Shown in pieces: positions 1-9,490 of a stretch of DNA of 64,000 nt. Source of the DNA: Bacteroidales bacterium (lineage in GTDB: Bacteria; Bacteroidota; Bacteroidia; Bacteroidales; Lentimicrobiaceae); NCBI GenBank assembly GCA_024636955.1, contig JAGXGB010000048.1:124001-188000 (forward strand), read 5' to 3'. Numbering within the stretch: the first letter of the stretch is position 1; the number at the start of each line of letters is the position of its first letter. A program made the position numbers and the translations under genes. The notes under the pieces were generated by a model. The model made no database searches. It had not been told where the DNA came from and worked only from the letters and a program-made list of their open reading frames with translations.

Positions 1-2
1 AA

Positions 3-1961
3 GCAGATATTTCTTCAGGCAAAGATTCTGAAACTGTAATTAATACTTTGGAAGCTGAAGCAACCTCTGATGTTGAACCAGAATCAGCTGATCAAGGTAC
101 TATCGATGATGATGATGAACCTACTGTTGAAAAGCTAAAAGCATCACACATCACCCAGATTTCACTCGAAAATTTCGATTGGGATGCTATCGGTAAGAAG
201 CATGAAAATTATTCAGCCGACGAAAGAAATAAATTAGAAGGCCTTTATGACAAGACTCTTAGCTCTATAGTAGAGCATGAAGTTATAGATGGTACTGTAG
301 TTGCTATGAATAGCCGTGAAGTTGTTGTGAACATCGGCTTCAAATCTGATGGCGTTATTCCACAATCTGAACTTAGATATAATCCAAACCTCAAGGTTGG
401 TGATTTGATTGAAGTTTATGTGGAAAGTCAGGAAGATATGGGCGGACAATTAATCCTCTCACACAAAAAGGCACGCATCCTTCGTTCATGGGAGCGCGTT
501 AACCAGGCATTCGAAAAAGAAGAAATTATTAACGGTTACGTTAAATGCCGTACTAAGGGTGGTTTAATTGTGGATGTTTTTGGTATCGAAGCTTTCTTAC
601 CAGGTTCACAAATTGATGTTAAGCCTATCCGCGATTACGATATCTATGTAGATAAAGTAATGGAATTTAAGGTTGTTAAGATTAATCAGGAGTATAAGAA
701 TGTGGTTGTTTCACATAAAGCTTTGATAGAAGACGAACTTGAACACCAGAAAGCTGATATCATCAGTAAACTGGAAAAAGGCCAGATTCTTGAAGGTACT
801 GTTAAAAACATTACTTCATACGGTGTATTCGTTGATTTAGGTGGTGTTGACGGTCTTGTTCATATCACTGACCTTTCATGGGGACGTATTAACCATCCTG
901 AAGAAATTGTACAGCTTGATCAGAAGATCAGTGTTGTTATTCTCGATTTCGACGAAAACAAAAAACGTATTGCACTTGGACTTAAACAACTTACACCTCA
1001 TCCATGGGATTCACTTGATGAAAACATCAAAGTTGGTGACCAGGTTAAAGGCCGCGTAGTTGTTATTGCTGATTACGGTGCATTTATTGAAATAGCTGCC
1101 GGTGTTGAAGGACTTATTCACGTTTCAGAAATGTCATGGTCACAGCATCTCCGCACTGCACAGGATTTCCTCAAGGTAAGTGATGAAGTGAATGCTGTTA
1201 TTCTAACACTTGACCGTGATGAGCGTAAAATGTCATTGGGTATTAAACAACTGATTCCAGATCCATGGACAGACATCCGTGAGAAGTATCCGTTGAACTC
1301 AAAGCATGTTGCTACAGTTCGTAACTTCACAAACTTCGGTATATTCGTTGAACTTGAAGAAGGTGTTGACGGATTAATCCATATATCTGATCTTTCATGG
1401 TCAAAGAAGATCAAGCATCCAGCAGAATTCACCAAGATTGGTGAGAAAATTGATGTGATTGTACTTGATGTAGATGTTGAAAACCGCAGGTTAAGCCTTG
1501 GTCACAAACAACTCGAGGAAAATCCATGGGATGTATTTGAATCAGTATTCTCAGTTGGCTCAGTTCACAAAGGAACTATAACCGGCGTTAGTGATAAGGG
1601 TGTTGTTGTAGCTTTACCTTATGGTGTTGAAGGATTCGCTCCTATTCGCCATACTGTTAAGGAAGATACAAGCTCAGCAAAAGTTGAAGAAACACTTGAG
1701 TTTAAGGTTATCGAATTCTCAAAAGAGAACAAGAAAATTATCCTTTCACACTCAAGGATATTCCAGGACGCTGTTTCTGAAAAGAACAAAGAAGCAACAG
1801 CTACCAAGGACAATGCTGAAACAACAACTAAACGTGCAGTTAAGAAGCTGAAAGATAATCTTGAGAAAACAACTCTGGGTGACCTTGAAGCACTTGCAAA
1901 TCTGAAATCCGATATGGAACAATCAGAAAAAGCTGCAAGAGACAAGAAGAAAGAAGAGTAA
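3..1961 (+). CDS. rpsA: 30S ribosomal protein S1 (5' end outside the window)
   Basis: S1 binds mRNA on the 30S subunit and promotes initiation, which matters in a lineage that lacks strong Shine-Dalgarno sites. The frame is open to the left edge, and the first usable start inside the window is only a TTG at 48, so the true start lies upstream. An acidic N-terminal tail is followed by six S1/OB repeats, starting (residues counted from the TTG) near 82, 165, 250, 335, 420 and 510. The third to fifth carry the typical GVFVDL or GIFVEL and DGLIHISDLSW signatures. The C-terminus is a Lys/Glu-rich tail. A rho-independent terminator follows within 20 bp. The assignment is secure. Confidence 0.97.
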   Translation, partial: ADISSGKDSETVINTLEAEATSDVEPESADQGTIDDDDEPTVEKLKASHITQISLENFDWDAIGKKHENYSADERNKLEGLYDKTLSSIVEHEVIDGTVVAMNSREVVVNIGFKSDGVIPQSELRYNPNLKVGDLIEVYVESQEDMGGQLILSHKKARILRSWERVNQAFEKEEIINGYVKCRTKGGLIVDVFGIEAFLPGSQIDVKPIRDYDIYVDKVMEFKVVKINQEYKNVVVSHKALIEDELEHQKADIISKLEKGQILEGTVKNITSYGVFVDLGGVDGLVHITDLSWGRINHPEEIVQLDQKISVVILDFDENKKRIALGLKQLTPHPWDSLDENIKVGDQVKGRVVVIADYGAFIEIAAGVEGLIHVSEMSWSQHLRTAQDFLKVSDEVNAVILTLDRDERKMSLGIKQLIPDPWTDIREKYPLNSKHVATVRNFTNFGIFVELEEGVDGLIHISDLSWSKKIKHPAEFTKIGEKIDVIVLDVDVENRRLSLGHKQLEENPWDVFESVFSVGSVHKGTITGVSDKGVVVALPYGVEGFAPIRHTVKEDTSSAKVEETLEFKVIEFSKENKKIILSHSRIFQDAVSEKNKEATATKDNAETTTKRAVKKLKDNLEKTTLGDLEALANLKSDMEQSEKAARDKKKEE

Positions 1962-1980
1962 AATCTTATTGAATATTAGC

Positions 1981-2013
1981 AAAGAAATCCCCTTTAAGGG
2001 GATTTCTTTGTTT
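1981..2013 (+). terminator. rho-independent terminator of rpsA
   Basis: A 14-nt inverted repeat (AAAGAAATCCCCTT / AAGGGGATTTCTTT) with an almost absent loop is followed by a T-rich stretch 20 bp after the rpsA stop. Confidence 0.8.
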
Positions 2014-2050
2014 AATGTATATTGTCGTTTAATAAAAAATAGAAATAATA

Positions 2051-2358
2051 TACTGTCTTAAATATAATTCATGGTAAGAGTTCTCTTTGATAATATACTG
2101 TCTTCTATTTATTTAAGGCAAGAATTCTCTTTTAAGATATACTGTCTTCTATTTATTCAAGATAAGAATTTGCTATTAAGGTGTACTGTCTTCTATTAAT
2201 TCAAGGCAAGAAATTGCTATAAGATTTACTGTCTTCTATTAATTCAAGGCAAGAATTTGCTTTTAAGATTTACTGTCTTCTATTAATTCAAGGCAAGAAT
2301 TCGCTTTTAAGATGTACTGTCTTCTATTAATTCAATGCAAGAATTTGCTTTTAAGATG
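2051..2358. repeat. 44-bp direct repeat, seven copies
   Basis: Seven head-to-tail units begin with TACTGTCTT at 2051, 2096, 2140, 2184, 2227, 2271 and 2315, so the period is 43-45 bp. The consensus continues with CTATTAATTCAAGGCAAGAA and then TTTGCTTTTAAGAT. The right-hand copies are the most alike and the leftmost is the most diverged. The array fills almost the entire 418-bp gap between rpsA and rnz and stops about 20 bp before the rnz start. I see no ORF, stem or transposon feature in it. Confidence 0.9.
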
Positions 2359-2379
2359 TAACTATTAAATTTTAAACCA

Positions 2380-3294
2380 ATGAAGGAATTTTCTGTAACC
2401 GTGCTTGGTAGCAGCGCTGCAGTTGCAACAGATGACAGGAATTTAACTTCGCACTTGATCAATCACTGCAACAGTTTGTTTCTGATTGATTGTGGCGAAG
2501 GAACTCAATTCAGATTGCGTGAGTTAAGGGTTAGGACTAACAGGATAAAGAATATTTTTATTAGCCATTTGCATGGTGACCATTTTTTTGGATTGATCGG
2601 ACTGTTATCAACCATGCACCTCATGCGCAGAACAGAAGAGATTAAGGTGTATGGCCCTCCTTTACTTGAAGATATCATCAGACTTCAACTCAAAGCATCT
2701 GAAACTTCATTGTCCTACAGTCTGATATTTATAGAGACACAATCGGAAGGTGAAGAGGTAATTTATGATGATGGCAGACTTACCGTAAGTTCAATCCCAC
2801 TAAAACACCGCATACCAACCACGGGGTTTATCTTCAGGGAGAAATTACAACCCAGGCATATAAATAAAGAAGCCGTTGATAGGTTTGGTGTGCCAATTAT
2901 ATTTTATTCGTCTTTAACAAAGGGAATGGACTTTATTGCTGATGATGGTGAGATTATCCCTAATGGAGTACTTACAAACCCACCTGATATTCCACGCACT
3001 TATGCTTTTATCTCTGATACAGTTTATAATGAAGATATTGTTGATAGTATAATGGGTTGCGATTTACTTTATCATGAGTCGACATTCAGTCATGATTTAC
3101 AACATGCGGCACACGATAAGATGCATTCCACAAATGTGCAGGCAGCTACAATTGCAAAGCTTGCAGGAGCTAAAAGGCTTATGCTGGGGCACTTCTCAGC
3201 CAGGTATGATGATTTGAGTGCTATGCTGAGCGAGGCTAAAAAAACTTTCAATGAAACAATAGTTGCTGAAGAAGGTGTTGCAATATATATTTAA
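2380..3294 (+). CDS. rnz: Ribonuclease Z (tRNA 3' endonuclease)
   Basis: This is a metallo-beta-lactamase-fold endonuclease that cuts tRNA precursors 3' of the discriminator base. The zinc motif HxHxDH is at residues 63-68 (SHLHGDH), with the supporting histidines later in KHRIPTTG, FISDT and LGHFSARY. The length of 304 residues is normal for the short bacterial enzyme. It fits the local genome: of the three tRNA genes in this window two do not encode CCA, so 3' trimming followed by CCA addition is needed. The start is an ATG without an evident ribosome binding site. Confidence 0.96.
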   Translation: MKEFSVTVLGSSAAVATDDRNLTSHLINHCNSLFLIDCGEGTQFRLRELRVRTNRIKNIFISHLHGDHFFGLIGLLSTMHLMRRTEEIKVYGPPLLEDIIRLQLKASETSLSYSLIFIETQSEGEEVIYDDGRLTVSSIPLKHRIPTTGFIFREKLQPRHINKEAVDRFGVPIIFYSSLTKGMDFIADDGEIIPNGVLTNPPDIPRTYAFISDTVYNEDIVDSIMGCDLLYHESTFSHDLQHAAHDKMHSTNVQAATIAKLAGAKRLMLGHFSARYDDLSAMLSEAKKTFNETIVAEEGVAIYI

Positions 3295-3338
3295 TCTTCA
3301 ACTTAACTAAGCCCCGTGCTTTGTATATCTACCAAACC

Positions 3339-3404
3339 AGACTCTATTTAATACAATGCCATATTCTATACAATACAATACCACGCTCTATTTAATAGTT
3401 AATA
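3339..3404. repeat. 22-bp direct repeat, three copies
   Basis: Three adjacent degenerate 22-bp units start at 3339, 3361 and 3383 (core CTCTATTTAATACAATGCC), 45 bp after the rnz stop. Nothing else is visible in the rnz-histidine kinase gap except a nine-base duplication (AGATGATT) near 3411-3428. Confidence 0.7.
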
Positions 3405-3505
3405 TATCAAAGATGATTAGATGATTAGCTACTACAGAGTAAGCCATGTATATTTGACCTTCAAAAAGATCACTCTATGATTCTTAAGCATAGCACTTTA
3501 TAACT

Positions 3506-5263
3506 TTAACCCGCAGCTTGCTTGTATAATAAACTCGAGAATAGTTTTATCAGAGTTTTCTTATCATAGGGCTTGGCAACATAGTGCGAACATCCATTGG
3601 AAAGCAGCCTTTCCCTGTCACCTTGCATAGTATAACCAGTTACTGCAATAATAGGTACATCACTATAATGCTCAATGGCCCTGATTTCCTGTGCTATATG
3701 AATACCATTAGGCCCTGCACCAAGATTTATATCCATGAGCACTGCATCATACTTTTTAGCCTTAATTTTAGTCATAGCAATATACCCATTCTCAGCCATA
3801 TCAATATTGCAAATTTCCCTTAAATACAGGGCTGCGAGTCGGCGGTTGATCTCATTATCCTCTACAATAAGTACTTCTGGTACATTGCCCCGTCCTAGTC
3901 GTATAGTGTTGATTGGTTCAACTTTTTCAATCTCAGGTGCTATAACATCATTCACTACTGCAGCTGATGGGAGTGAAATATAAAAATCAGAACCTTTTTC
4001 AGGAACGCTTTCAACCCACACCTTTGCATTTAATAAACGTGAAATTTTGATAACCAAAGAGAGGCCAAGTCCACTACCTTCAAAGGTTCTTGATAACCCC
4101 TCACTTACCTGCCTGAATTCTTCAAAAATAAGTTTGTGGTGCTGCGGTGCAATGCCAATTCCAGTGTCACTGATTTTAATCACTACATCTGAAGTATCTC
4201 TAAGTCCGGAATATGCACTGATTGATATTCCTCCATCTATGGTAAACTTAATTGCATTATCAATTAAATGGTGGAGTAATTGACCGAGAAGCTTATCATC
4301 AGCAATTACATTTATTTGAGGAGGCAAGGCTGTGCGGATATATAATCCTTTATCACTGGCAATGGAGTAGGCATTTCGCAGAAGACCCATAAAGGTGTTC
4401 TTTACATTTACTGCTTTCAATGCTAAACTTGTGCGATTGGATTCAATTGCCGACAGGTCCATTATAGAATTTAAGGTTGTCATTAGCCTGTTAGCTGATT
4501 TGTATATGGTGGAAGCCATATTTTTCAACCGGTTATCATCCAATTCATCATGAAGTATTTCAGAAAAACCCAGGATTCCTGTCATTGGAGTCCTTAACTC
4601 ATGACTCATATTTGCAAGCAATGAAGATTTTAGTCTGCTGGACTCTTCAGCTTCATTTTTTGCCTTAATTAATGCCTCTTCATGTTGAGACCTGTCCTCA
4701 TCACTTTGCCTGTTTGCAACAGATGTAGTGCTTTGAAGAATGTTGCTATATAATTCAGTCTGGTAACTTAAAATAGAGCATGAGTAAATAAATCTGTCAT
4801 AATCAGCAAATTCTGCCTGATTAGCTGCTTCATTAGTCTGAGAAACCGTATAGCCATTTCGTGCAGCAAACTGTCTTATTTTATCTTCATTGCCATTTCT
4901 TGAAGTAAGCTGACTAATTATGAGCTTATATGCTGCGCTATTATTCAACTTCATGCTGATTAGACTAATTTCATGTCCACAGTTGCAGCTTTTAAACAAT
5001 GGCCTTCCACCATCACTAGTTGATGTTAGCATGGTTGCAATGGTTGCATCACAACATTGCCAAAGCTTCCCTGATTTTGTACCTGGAATTAAATACGGCG
5101 ACTGAAAAACAGGTTCTGTAAAAAGCTTTTCAAGGGGTGAAATTATTAGTATAGTAGCCTTTAAGGTTTTGCCGTATACTCTCTGTATTTTCTGAATTGT
5201 ATCTTTATGAAGGATATCACTTTCTTCAACTGATGCTGCCTTTACAAAAGATGTATTAATCAT
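3506..5263 (-). CDS. Hybrid sensor histidine kinase with C-terminal receiver
   Basis: This 585-residue protein has no predicted membrane segment and so is probably a cytoplasmic sensor. The N-terminal 180 residues form a sensory region with the paired cysteines CC (70-71) and CxC (93-95), reminiscent of PocR-type ligand-binding domains, although that match is only by eye. A coiled coil (190-215) leads into HisKA with the phospho-acceptor H221 in MSHELRTP. Then come a HATPase domain (N box HHLIDNAIKF, G boxes DTGIGI and GSGLGLS) and a receiver domain (VLIVEDNEINR, VLMDINLG, K in VAKPYDK). There is no DNA-binding output and no partner regulator beside it. A lone receiver protein is encoded at 45.8 kb, but no link is shown. 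Confidence 0.9.
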   Translation of the reverse strand: MINTSFVKAASVEESDILHKDTIQKIQRVYGKTLKATILIISPLEKLFTEPVFQSPYLIPGTKSGKLWQCCDATIATMLTSTSDGGRPLFKSCNCGHEISLISMKLNNSAAYKLIISQLTSRNGNEDKIRQFAARNGYTVSQTNEAANQAEFADYDRFIYSCSILSYQTELYSNILQSTTSVANRQSDEDRSQHEEALIKAKNEAEESSRLKSSLLANMSHELRTPMTGILGFSEILHDELDDNRLKNMASTIYKSANRLMTTLNSIMDLSAIESNRTSLALKAVNVKNTFMGLLRNAYSIASDKGLYIRTALPPQINVIADDKLLGQLLHHLIDNAIKFTIDGGISISAYSGLRDTSDVVIKISDTGIGIAPQHHKLIFEEFRQVSEGLSRTFEGSGLGLSLVIKISRLLNAKVWVESVPEKGSDFYISLPSAAVVNDVIAPEIEKVEPINTIRLGRGNVPEVLIVEDNEINRRLAALYLREICNIDMAENGYIAMTKIKAKKYDAVLMDINLGAGPNGIHIAQEIRAIEHYSDVPIIAVTGYTMQGDRERLLSNGCSHYVAKPYDKKTLIKLFSSLLYKQAAG

Positions 5264-5424
5264 CTGTTAAGATTTGGAAACCGATTAGTCATTATTTACG
5301 ATCTCAGTAAAATTATAAAATTATAAACATTACAGAGTATCATTCAAATATTTTTAATAACAAAATCAGTGTTAGTAACTGGTGTTTTGAATCCATTCTT
5401 AAAAATCCATTTATAACCTCTATG

Positions 5425-5456
5425 TTGTCATGTATCTATATTGTCATGTATCTATA
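5425..5456. repeat. 16-bp duplication spanning the tcdA stop codon
   Basis: TTGTCATGTATCTATA occurs twice in perfect tandem (5425-5440, 5441-5456). On the minus strand each unit reads as the last codons of tcdA, Asn-Ile-Asp-Thr-stop, so the downstream copy repeats the gene end including TGA. A third, decayed unit may follow (AACATAG). Confidence 0.85.
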
Positions 5457-6181
5457 TTATCACGAGACATAATGTCGCGAATAACCACTGAGGCACAATA
5501 GCATCCGAAAATGGCCGGCATATATGAGATAGTTCCAACAGTTGATTTCTTATTCATTTCTCCTTCAAGGGGTGCAATAGCATCACGGGACACCACTTCA
5601 GGAGAATAGACTGCCTTAAACCCTTTCCAAATACCTAGTTTGTGCAGCCGTTTACGCATGTAGTATGCAAGTTTACAGTTATAAGTATCATCGATATCAC
5701 TTACCGTTACAAGTGATGGATCAACTTTCCCACCTGAACCCATTGAACTAACAAGCGGAATACCTGCTTTAACTGTGTGATATATCAGGTATACTTTGGG
5801 TGAAAGCGTATCAATAGCATCTATTACATAGTCATAGCCATGTTGAATGATGTCGATCATTCGTTGATCTTTAATATACTCCTGAATGATCGTAAGATTG
5901 ATATCCGGATTTATATCCCGCAATCTGTTTCCTACAACAACGGCCTTGTACGACTCATGCGTGCTTACTAAAGCAGGCAGTTGTCGATTACGATTGGTTT
6001 CATGAATAGTATCACCATCCACTATTGTCAAACTTCCTACACCTGCCCTTGCCAGTTGTTCAGCAGCATAAGAGCCTACACCTCCAAGTCCGCATACTAA
6101 AACATGTGCATTCGCTAATTTCTGGATTTTCTCTTTTCCTGCTAAAAGAACAGTTCTTTCCTGCCAATGTGGTATCTCCAT
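5444..6181 (-). CDS. tcdA: tRNA threonylcarbamoyladenosine dehydratase (TcdA/CsdL, ThiF-like)
   Basis: This is an E1-like ATP-dependent enzyme that cyclises t6A37 of ANN-decoding tRNAs to ct6A. The nucleotide-binding GLGGVGSYAAEQLARAG is at about residues 31-47, followed by IVDGDTIHETNRNRQL and the DAIDTLSPK segment typical of the YgdL/TcdA branch rather than ThiF or MoeB. The 245-residue length is normal. The C-terminus lies within a 16-bp tandem duplication. It stands alone between two arrays of short repeats, with no neighbouring csd/suf gene. Confidence 0.93.
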   Translation of the reverse strand: MEIPHWQERTVLLAGKEKIQKLANAHVLVCGLGGVGSYAAEQLARAGVGSLTIVDGDTIHETNRNRQLPALVSTHESYKAVVVGNRLRDINPDINLTIIQEYIKDQRMIDIIQHGYDYVIDAIDTLSPKVYLIYHTVKAGIPLVSSMGSGGKVDPSLVTVSDIDDTYNCKLAYYMRKRLHKLGIWKGFKAVYSPEVVSRDAIAPLEGEMNKKSTVGTISYMPAIFGCYCASVVIRDIMSRDNIDT

Positions 6182-6216
6182 TTACATCATCTTATACTTA
6201 TACATCTTCTTATCCT

Positions 6217-6288
6217 GGTATACCTTAATACTCTATTACACCTTAATATTTTGGTAAAACTTAAAATTTTAGTAAACCTTATTATTAC
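6217..6288. repeat. 18-bp degenerate direct repeat, four copies
   Basis: Four 18-bp units start at 6217, 6235, 6253 and 6271 with the pattern (G/A)GTA(A/T)ACCTTAATATTTT. They sit between the tcdA start and the 3' end of the FAD/Fe-S dehydrogenase gene. Confidence 0.65.
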
Positions 6289-6342
6289 TCCAGTCTGCCA
6301 CACTATTCTATGACTTCGTTAGATTTATGGTATGTTTTATTC

Positions 6343-9276
6343 CTATTTTTGCTGCAATGATTCCCAAAGGATTTCAATTGGGTGTAATGCATCTCTGCCG
6401 GTGCCATCTTTTATTTGATGACGGCAGCTTGTTCCTGGTGCAGCAATGGTTACATCAATACTTGTTGACCTCACTTCCGGAAAAAGTATTAATTCGCCAA
6501 TCTTCATTGAAACATCATAATGCTCCGTTTCAAATCCAAATGAGCCAGCCATACCACAACAGCCTGATTTAATTTCTTCAACCTGATAACCTTTAGGCAA
6601 TGATAGCATTTGTTTTGTAGAAGCTGTTGAGGCAAGTGCTTTTTGATGGCAATGCCCATGAAGCTTTATCTTTCTGGGGATGCCTTTAAAGCTTTCGCTG
6701 GAAATTCGTCCAGCCGCAACTTCACGCATAATGAAGTCGTCAAACAGATAAACATTTCCAGCTAATTGCTTTGCTTTTTCTTTTGTTTCTCCCATTGTTA
6801 AGTCAATATACTCATCCTTAAATGTGAGTATAGCCGATGGTTCAATGCCAATAAGTGGTGACTCACTGGTGATTACTGATGAGAGTATTTCAACATTATA
6901 ATTTGCAAGTTTTTTAGCTATTCTTACTAATCCTTTGCTCAGGAAGGTACGTCCACTTTCCTTATGATCAGGAATTTCAACCTTATAGCCCAGTTTATTC
7001 AGAATTTTGACGGCACTGATACCAATTGCAACATCATTATAATTGGTAAACTCGTCAGCAAATAAATATACAATACGTCCGGATGATTGATGCTTTCGAT
7101 GTTTTGCGAACCAACTCTTTAAGGTAGTTTTATATAATAGAGGCAATGAGCGCTTATGAGAGAATCCAATGGCTTTTTGAAAAACACCTGAAAGAAAATT
7201 GTTCTTTACAAACCAATTGTAGAAAGAAGGCATCAAAGCTCCAATTCTATTGAAAGCAGTTATGTTTGCAATAATCCATGATCTAAGTGGTGTTCCGTTT
7301 GCATCATAATAATGCTGCAAAAACTCAGCTTTGTATTTTGCCATATCCACATTTGACGGACACTCGGCTTTGCACCCTTTACATGAGATACATAAATCCA
7401 TTACCTCAAGTATTTCCTTATGGTCAAATGGGTTTTTCTTATCGCTTCGGGTAAGCAATTCACGTAAAATATTTGCACGAGCCCTTGTTGTATCTCTTTC
7501 ATCACGAGTAGCCTGATAGCTTGGGCACATAGTTCCGGCAAATTGCTCTGATTTCCTGCAATCACCTGAACCATTGCACTGTTCTGCTGCCCTCACAATA
7601 CCCATGTTTTCAGAAAAATCAAACACAGTTTCTATTTCACGTGTTTTTTGTCCGGCTTCATACCTCAAAGAAGAATTCATTGCCGGTGTTTCAGTTATCT
7701 TGCCTGCATTAAAAATACCTTTTGGATCAAAAGTATGCTTAACGCCTTTCAGTAATTGATAAACATGATCGCCCAGCATTAGCGGTATGAATTCACCCCT
7801 CAACCGGCCATCACCATGTTCTCCACTTAATGAGCCGCGGTATTTTTTGACAAGCCGGGCTGATTCAAGGGCAACAGTATGAAATAGCTCAATATCTTTG
7901 GGATCTTTCAAATCAAGCATTGGACGTAAGTGGAGTTCTCCGGTAGCAATATGCGCATAATAAACACATTCTAGGTCAAGCTTAATAAGCATCGCCTTGA
8001 ACTCTTCCATATACAATGGCAATGCTTCGGGCAGTACTGCAGTGTCTTCAATTACAGCAACAGGTTTTTTATCGCCTTTAATATTTGATAAAAGCCCAAG
8101 CCCGGCTTTCCTAAGAGCCCAAACTTTATTGATATCAGTGCCAAAGATTACTGGGAAATGGTAACCATAACCATTAATGAGCATACTCTGCTCAAGAGAA
8201 TTTGCAGCTTCAAGAATTTCCTCTTTGGTATTGAAAGCAAATTCCACAACCAATATAGCAGCAGGCTCACCACTGATGAAAAAGCGGTTCTTCCTTTGTT
8301 CGATATTGTCTTTTGTCCGTTCAACTATGAACTGATCAATCAATTCAATTGCTACCGGTTTATGTTTTAACGCTATAAGATTTGCTTTAAAGGCTTCCTC
8401 TAAAGAGCGGCAGTGTATACAAACAAGTGCCTTTTCTCTGGGTGGGAGAGGAACAAGATTTAGTTTTATTTCAGTAGAGAATGCAAGAGTACCTTCTGAA
8501 CCTGCAAGTATTTTACAAAGGTTGAAGTGTTTATTAGATTCGCTAAATGGCTCTGAATCAAGTAACAAATCAAGGGCATATCCAGTGTTTCTTCTTTCCA
8601 GACGTGGATCAGGGTAGTTGTTAATAATCTCTGCTTTATTTTGTTGATCAATTAGAATATCCCGAAAGTGAGCGTATATTTTACCTTCCAGCGTATCCTG
8701 TTCACATTTCATCTTTAATTCCTCAGTGCCCAAAGATTTAAATGTTGTCTTTGAGCCATCACTGAGGAGTGCTGTGATTTCGAGTGTATGATCACGTGTG
8801 CTTCCATATACCAGTGAGTGTGAGCCGCAGGCATTATTGCCAACCATCCCGCCTATCATACATCTATTAGAAGTGGACGTTTCAGGTCCGAAGAATAGAC
8901 CAGTTGGTAGAAGTGCGTTGTTGAGTTCATCAAGAACAACGCCCGGCTCCACTCTTACCCAATGCTCATCCTGATTAATTTCAAGAATGCGGTTCATATA
9001 CTTCGACACATCAACAATAATTCCGTTACCAACTACCTGACCTGCCAATGAAGTACCTGCAGTTCTGGGGATTAATGTAACCTTCATTTTATTGGCAAAG
9101 TGGATCAGTGTGATAATATCTGACTCATCCTTAGGGCGGGCAACGGCTATAGGTAATTCCCTATATGCAGATGCATCAGTTGCATACAGTATTCTCATGG
9201 TTTCCCCTATGAAAATATCTCCTTTGAGTTTATTCGATAGTTCGTTCCACTTATTTACCGGTATAACAGTTGGCAT
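6343..9276 (-). CDS. FAD/Fe-S 2-hydroxyacid dehydrogenase (YdiJ/GlcD-GlpC fusion type)
   Basis: This 977-residue fusion is organised like YdiJ, the D-2-hydroxyglutarate dehydrogenase, and related D-lactate/glycolate oxidoreductases. A FAD-binding-4 domain lies at roughly 35-180 (PRTAGTSLAGQ, GGMVGNNACGSHS), and a FAD-oxidase C-terminal domain at about 250-530 (SGEHGDGRLRGEF). An iron-sulfur region follows (CNGSGDC; CISCKGCKAECPSNVD). It ends in a CCG/heterodisulfide-reductase-like domain (HGHCHQKAL, SGCCGMAGSFG). Electrons would pass from the flavin through the clusters to the quinone pool or another carrier. The DUF1338 gene just upstream on the same strand makes D-2-hydroxyglutarate an attractive substrate. 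A terminator separates the two genes, so this one probably has its own promoter. Substrate specificity cannot be read from the sequence. Confidence 0.88.
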   Translation of the reverse strand: MPTVIPVNKWNELSNKLKGDIFIGETMRILYATDASAYRELPIAVARPKDESDIITLIHFANKMKVTLIPRTAGTSLAGQVVGNGIIVDVSKYMNRILEINQDEHWVRVEPGVVLDELNNALLPTGLFFGPETSTSNRCMIGGMVGNNACGSHSLVYGSTRDHTLEITALLSDGSKTTFKSLGTEELKMKCEQDTLEGKIYAHFRDILIDQQNKAEIINNYPDPRLERRNTGYALDLLLDSEPFSESNKHFNLCKILAGSEGTLAFSTEIKLNLVPLPPREKALVCIHCRSLEEAFKANLIALKHKPVAIELIDQFIVERTKDNIEQRKNRFFISGEPAAILVVEFAFNTKEEILEAANSLEQSMLINGYGYHFPVIFGTDINKVWALRKAGLGLLSNIKGDKKPVAVIEDTAVLPEALPLYMEEFKAMLIKLDLECVYYAHIATGELHLRPMLDLKDPKDIELFHTVALESARLVKKYRGSLSGEHGDGRLRGEFIPLMLGDHVYQLLKGVKHTFDPKGIFNAGKITETPAMNSSLRYEAGQKTREIETVFDFSENMGIVRAAEQCNGSGDCRKSEQFAGTMCPSYQATRDERDTTRARANILRELLTRSDKKNPFDHKEILEVMDLCISCKGCKAECPSNVDMAKYKAEFLQHYYDANGTPLRSWIIANITAFNRIGALMPSFYNWFVKNNFLSGVFQKAIGFSHKRSLPLLYKTTLKSWFAKHRKHQSSGRIVYLFADEFTNYNDVAIGISAVKILNKLGYKVEIPDHKESGRTFLSKGLVRIAKKLANYNVEILSSVITSESPLIGIEPSAILTFKDEYIDLTMGETKEKAKQLAGNVYLFDDFIMREVAAGRISSESFKGIPRKIKLHGHCHQKALASTASTKQMLSLPKGYQVEEIKSGCCGMAGSFGFETEHYDVSMKIGELILFPEVRSTSIDVTIAAPGTSCRHQIKDGTGRDALHPIEILWESLQQK

Positions 9277-9337
9277 AATAGTATAAAATGAGTAATGGCA
9301 AAAACTGATCCAAAGTTAGGTAAATTAAACACTACAG

Positions 9338-9373
9338 AAAAAACCGCATTCCCTGATCTAAGGAAATGCGGTC
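9338..9373 (-). terminator. rho-independent terminator of the lplA-DUF1338 unit
   Basis: Read on the minus strand, ACCGCATTTCC pairs with GGAATGCGGT (one bulged base) and is followed by six T residues. It lies about 120 bp after the DUF1338 stop and 62 bp before the dehydrogenase start. Confidence 0.7.
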
Positions 9374-9407
9374 ACTTTTATGTGAAAACAGGAATGTTTA
9401 ATTATTA

Positions 9408-9480
9408 TTACAAAATGCAGTCTATTATTGAAAACTGGAAAGCTTTATTAATGTTACAAAATGCAGACGTTTATTGATAA
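9408..9480. repeat. 46-bp-period direct repeat, two copies
   Basis: TTACAAAATGCAG recurs at 9408 and 9454, each followed by a similar TTTATTGA-AAC stretch. The pair lies directly downstream (minus strand) of the DUF1338 gene. Confidence 0.6.
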
Positions 9481-9490
9481 CAGTGATCTC

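Noticed and set aside
2051-2358. CRISPR array
   Set aside because: Units are adjacent direct repeats with no unique spacers, and no cas genes are present.
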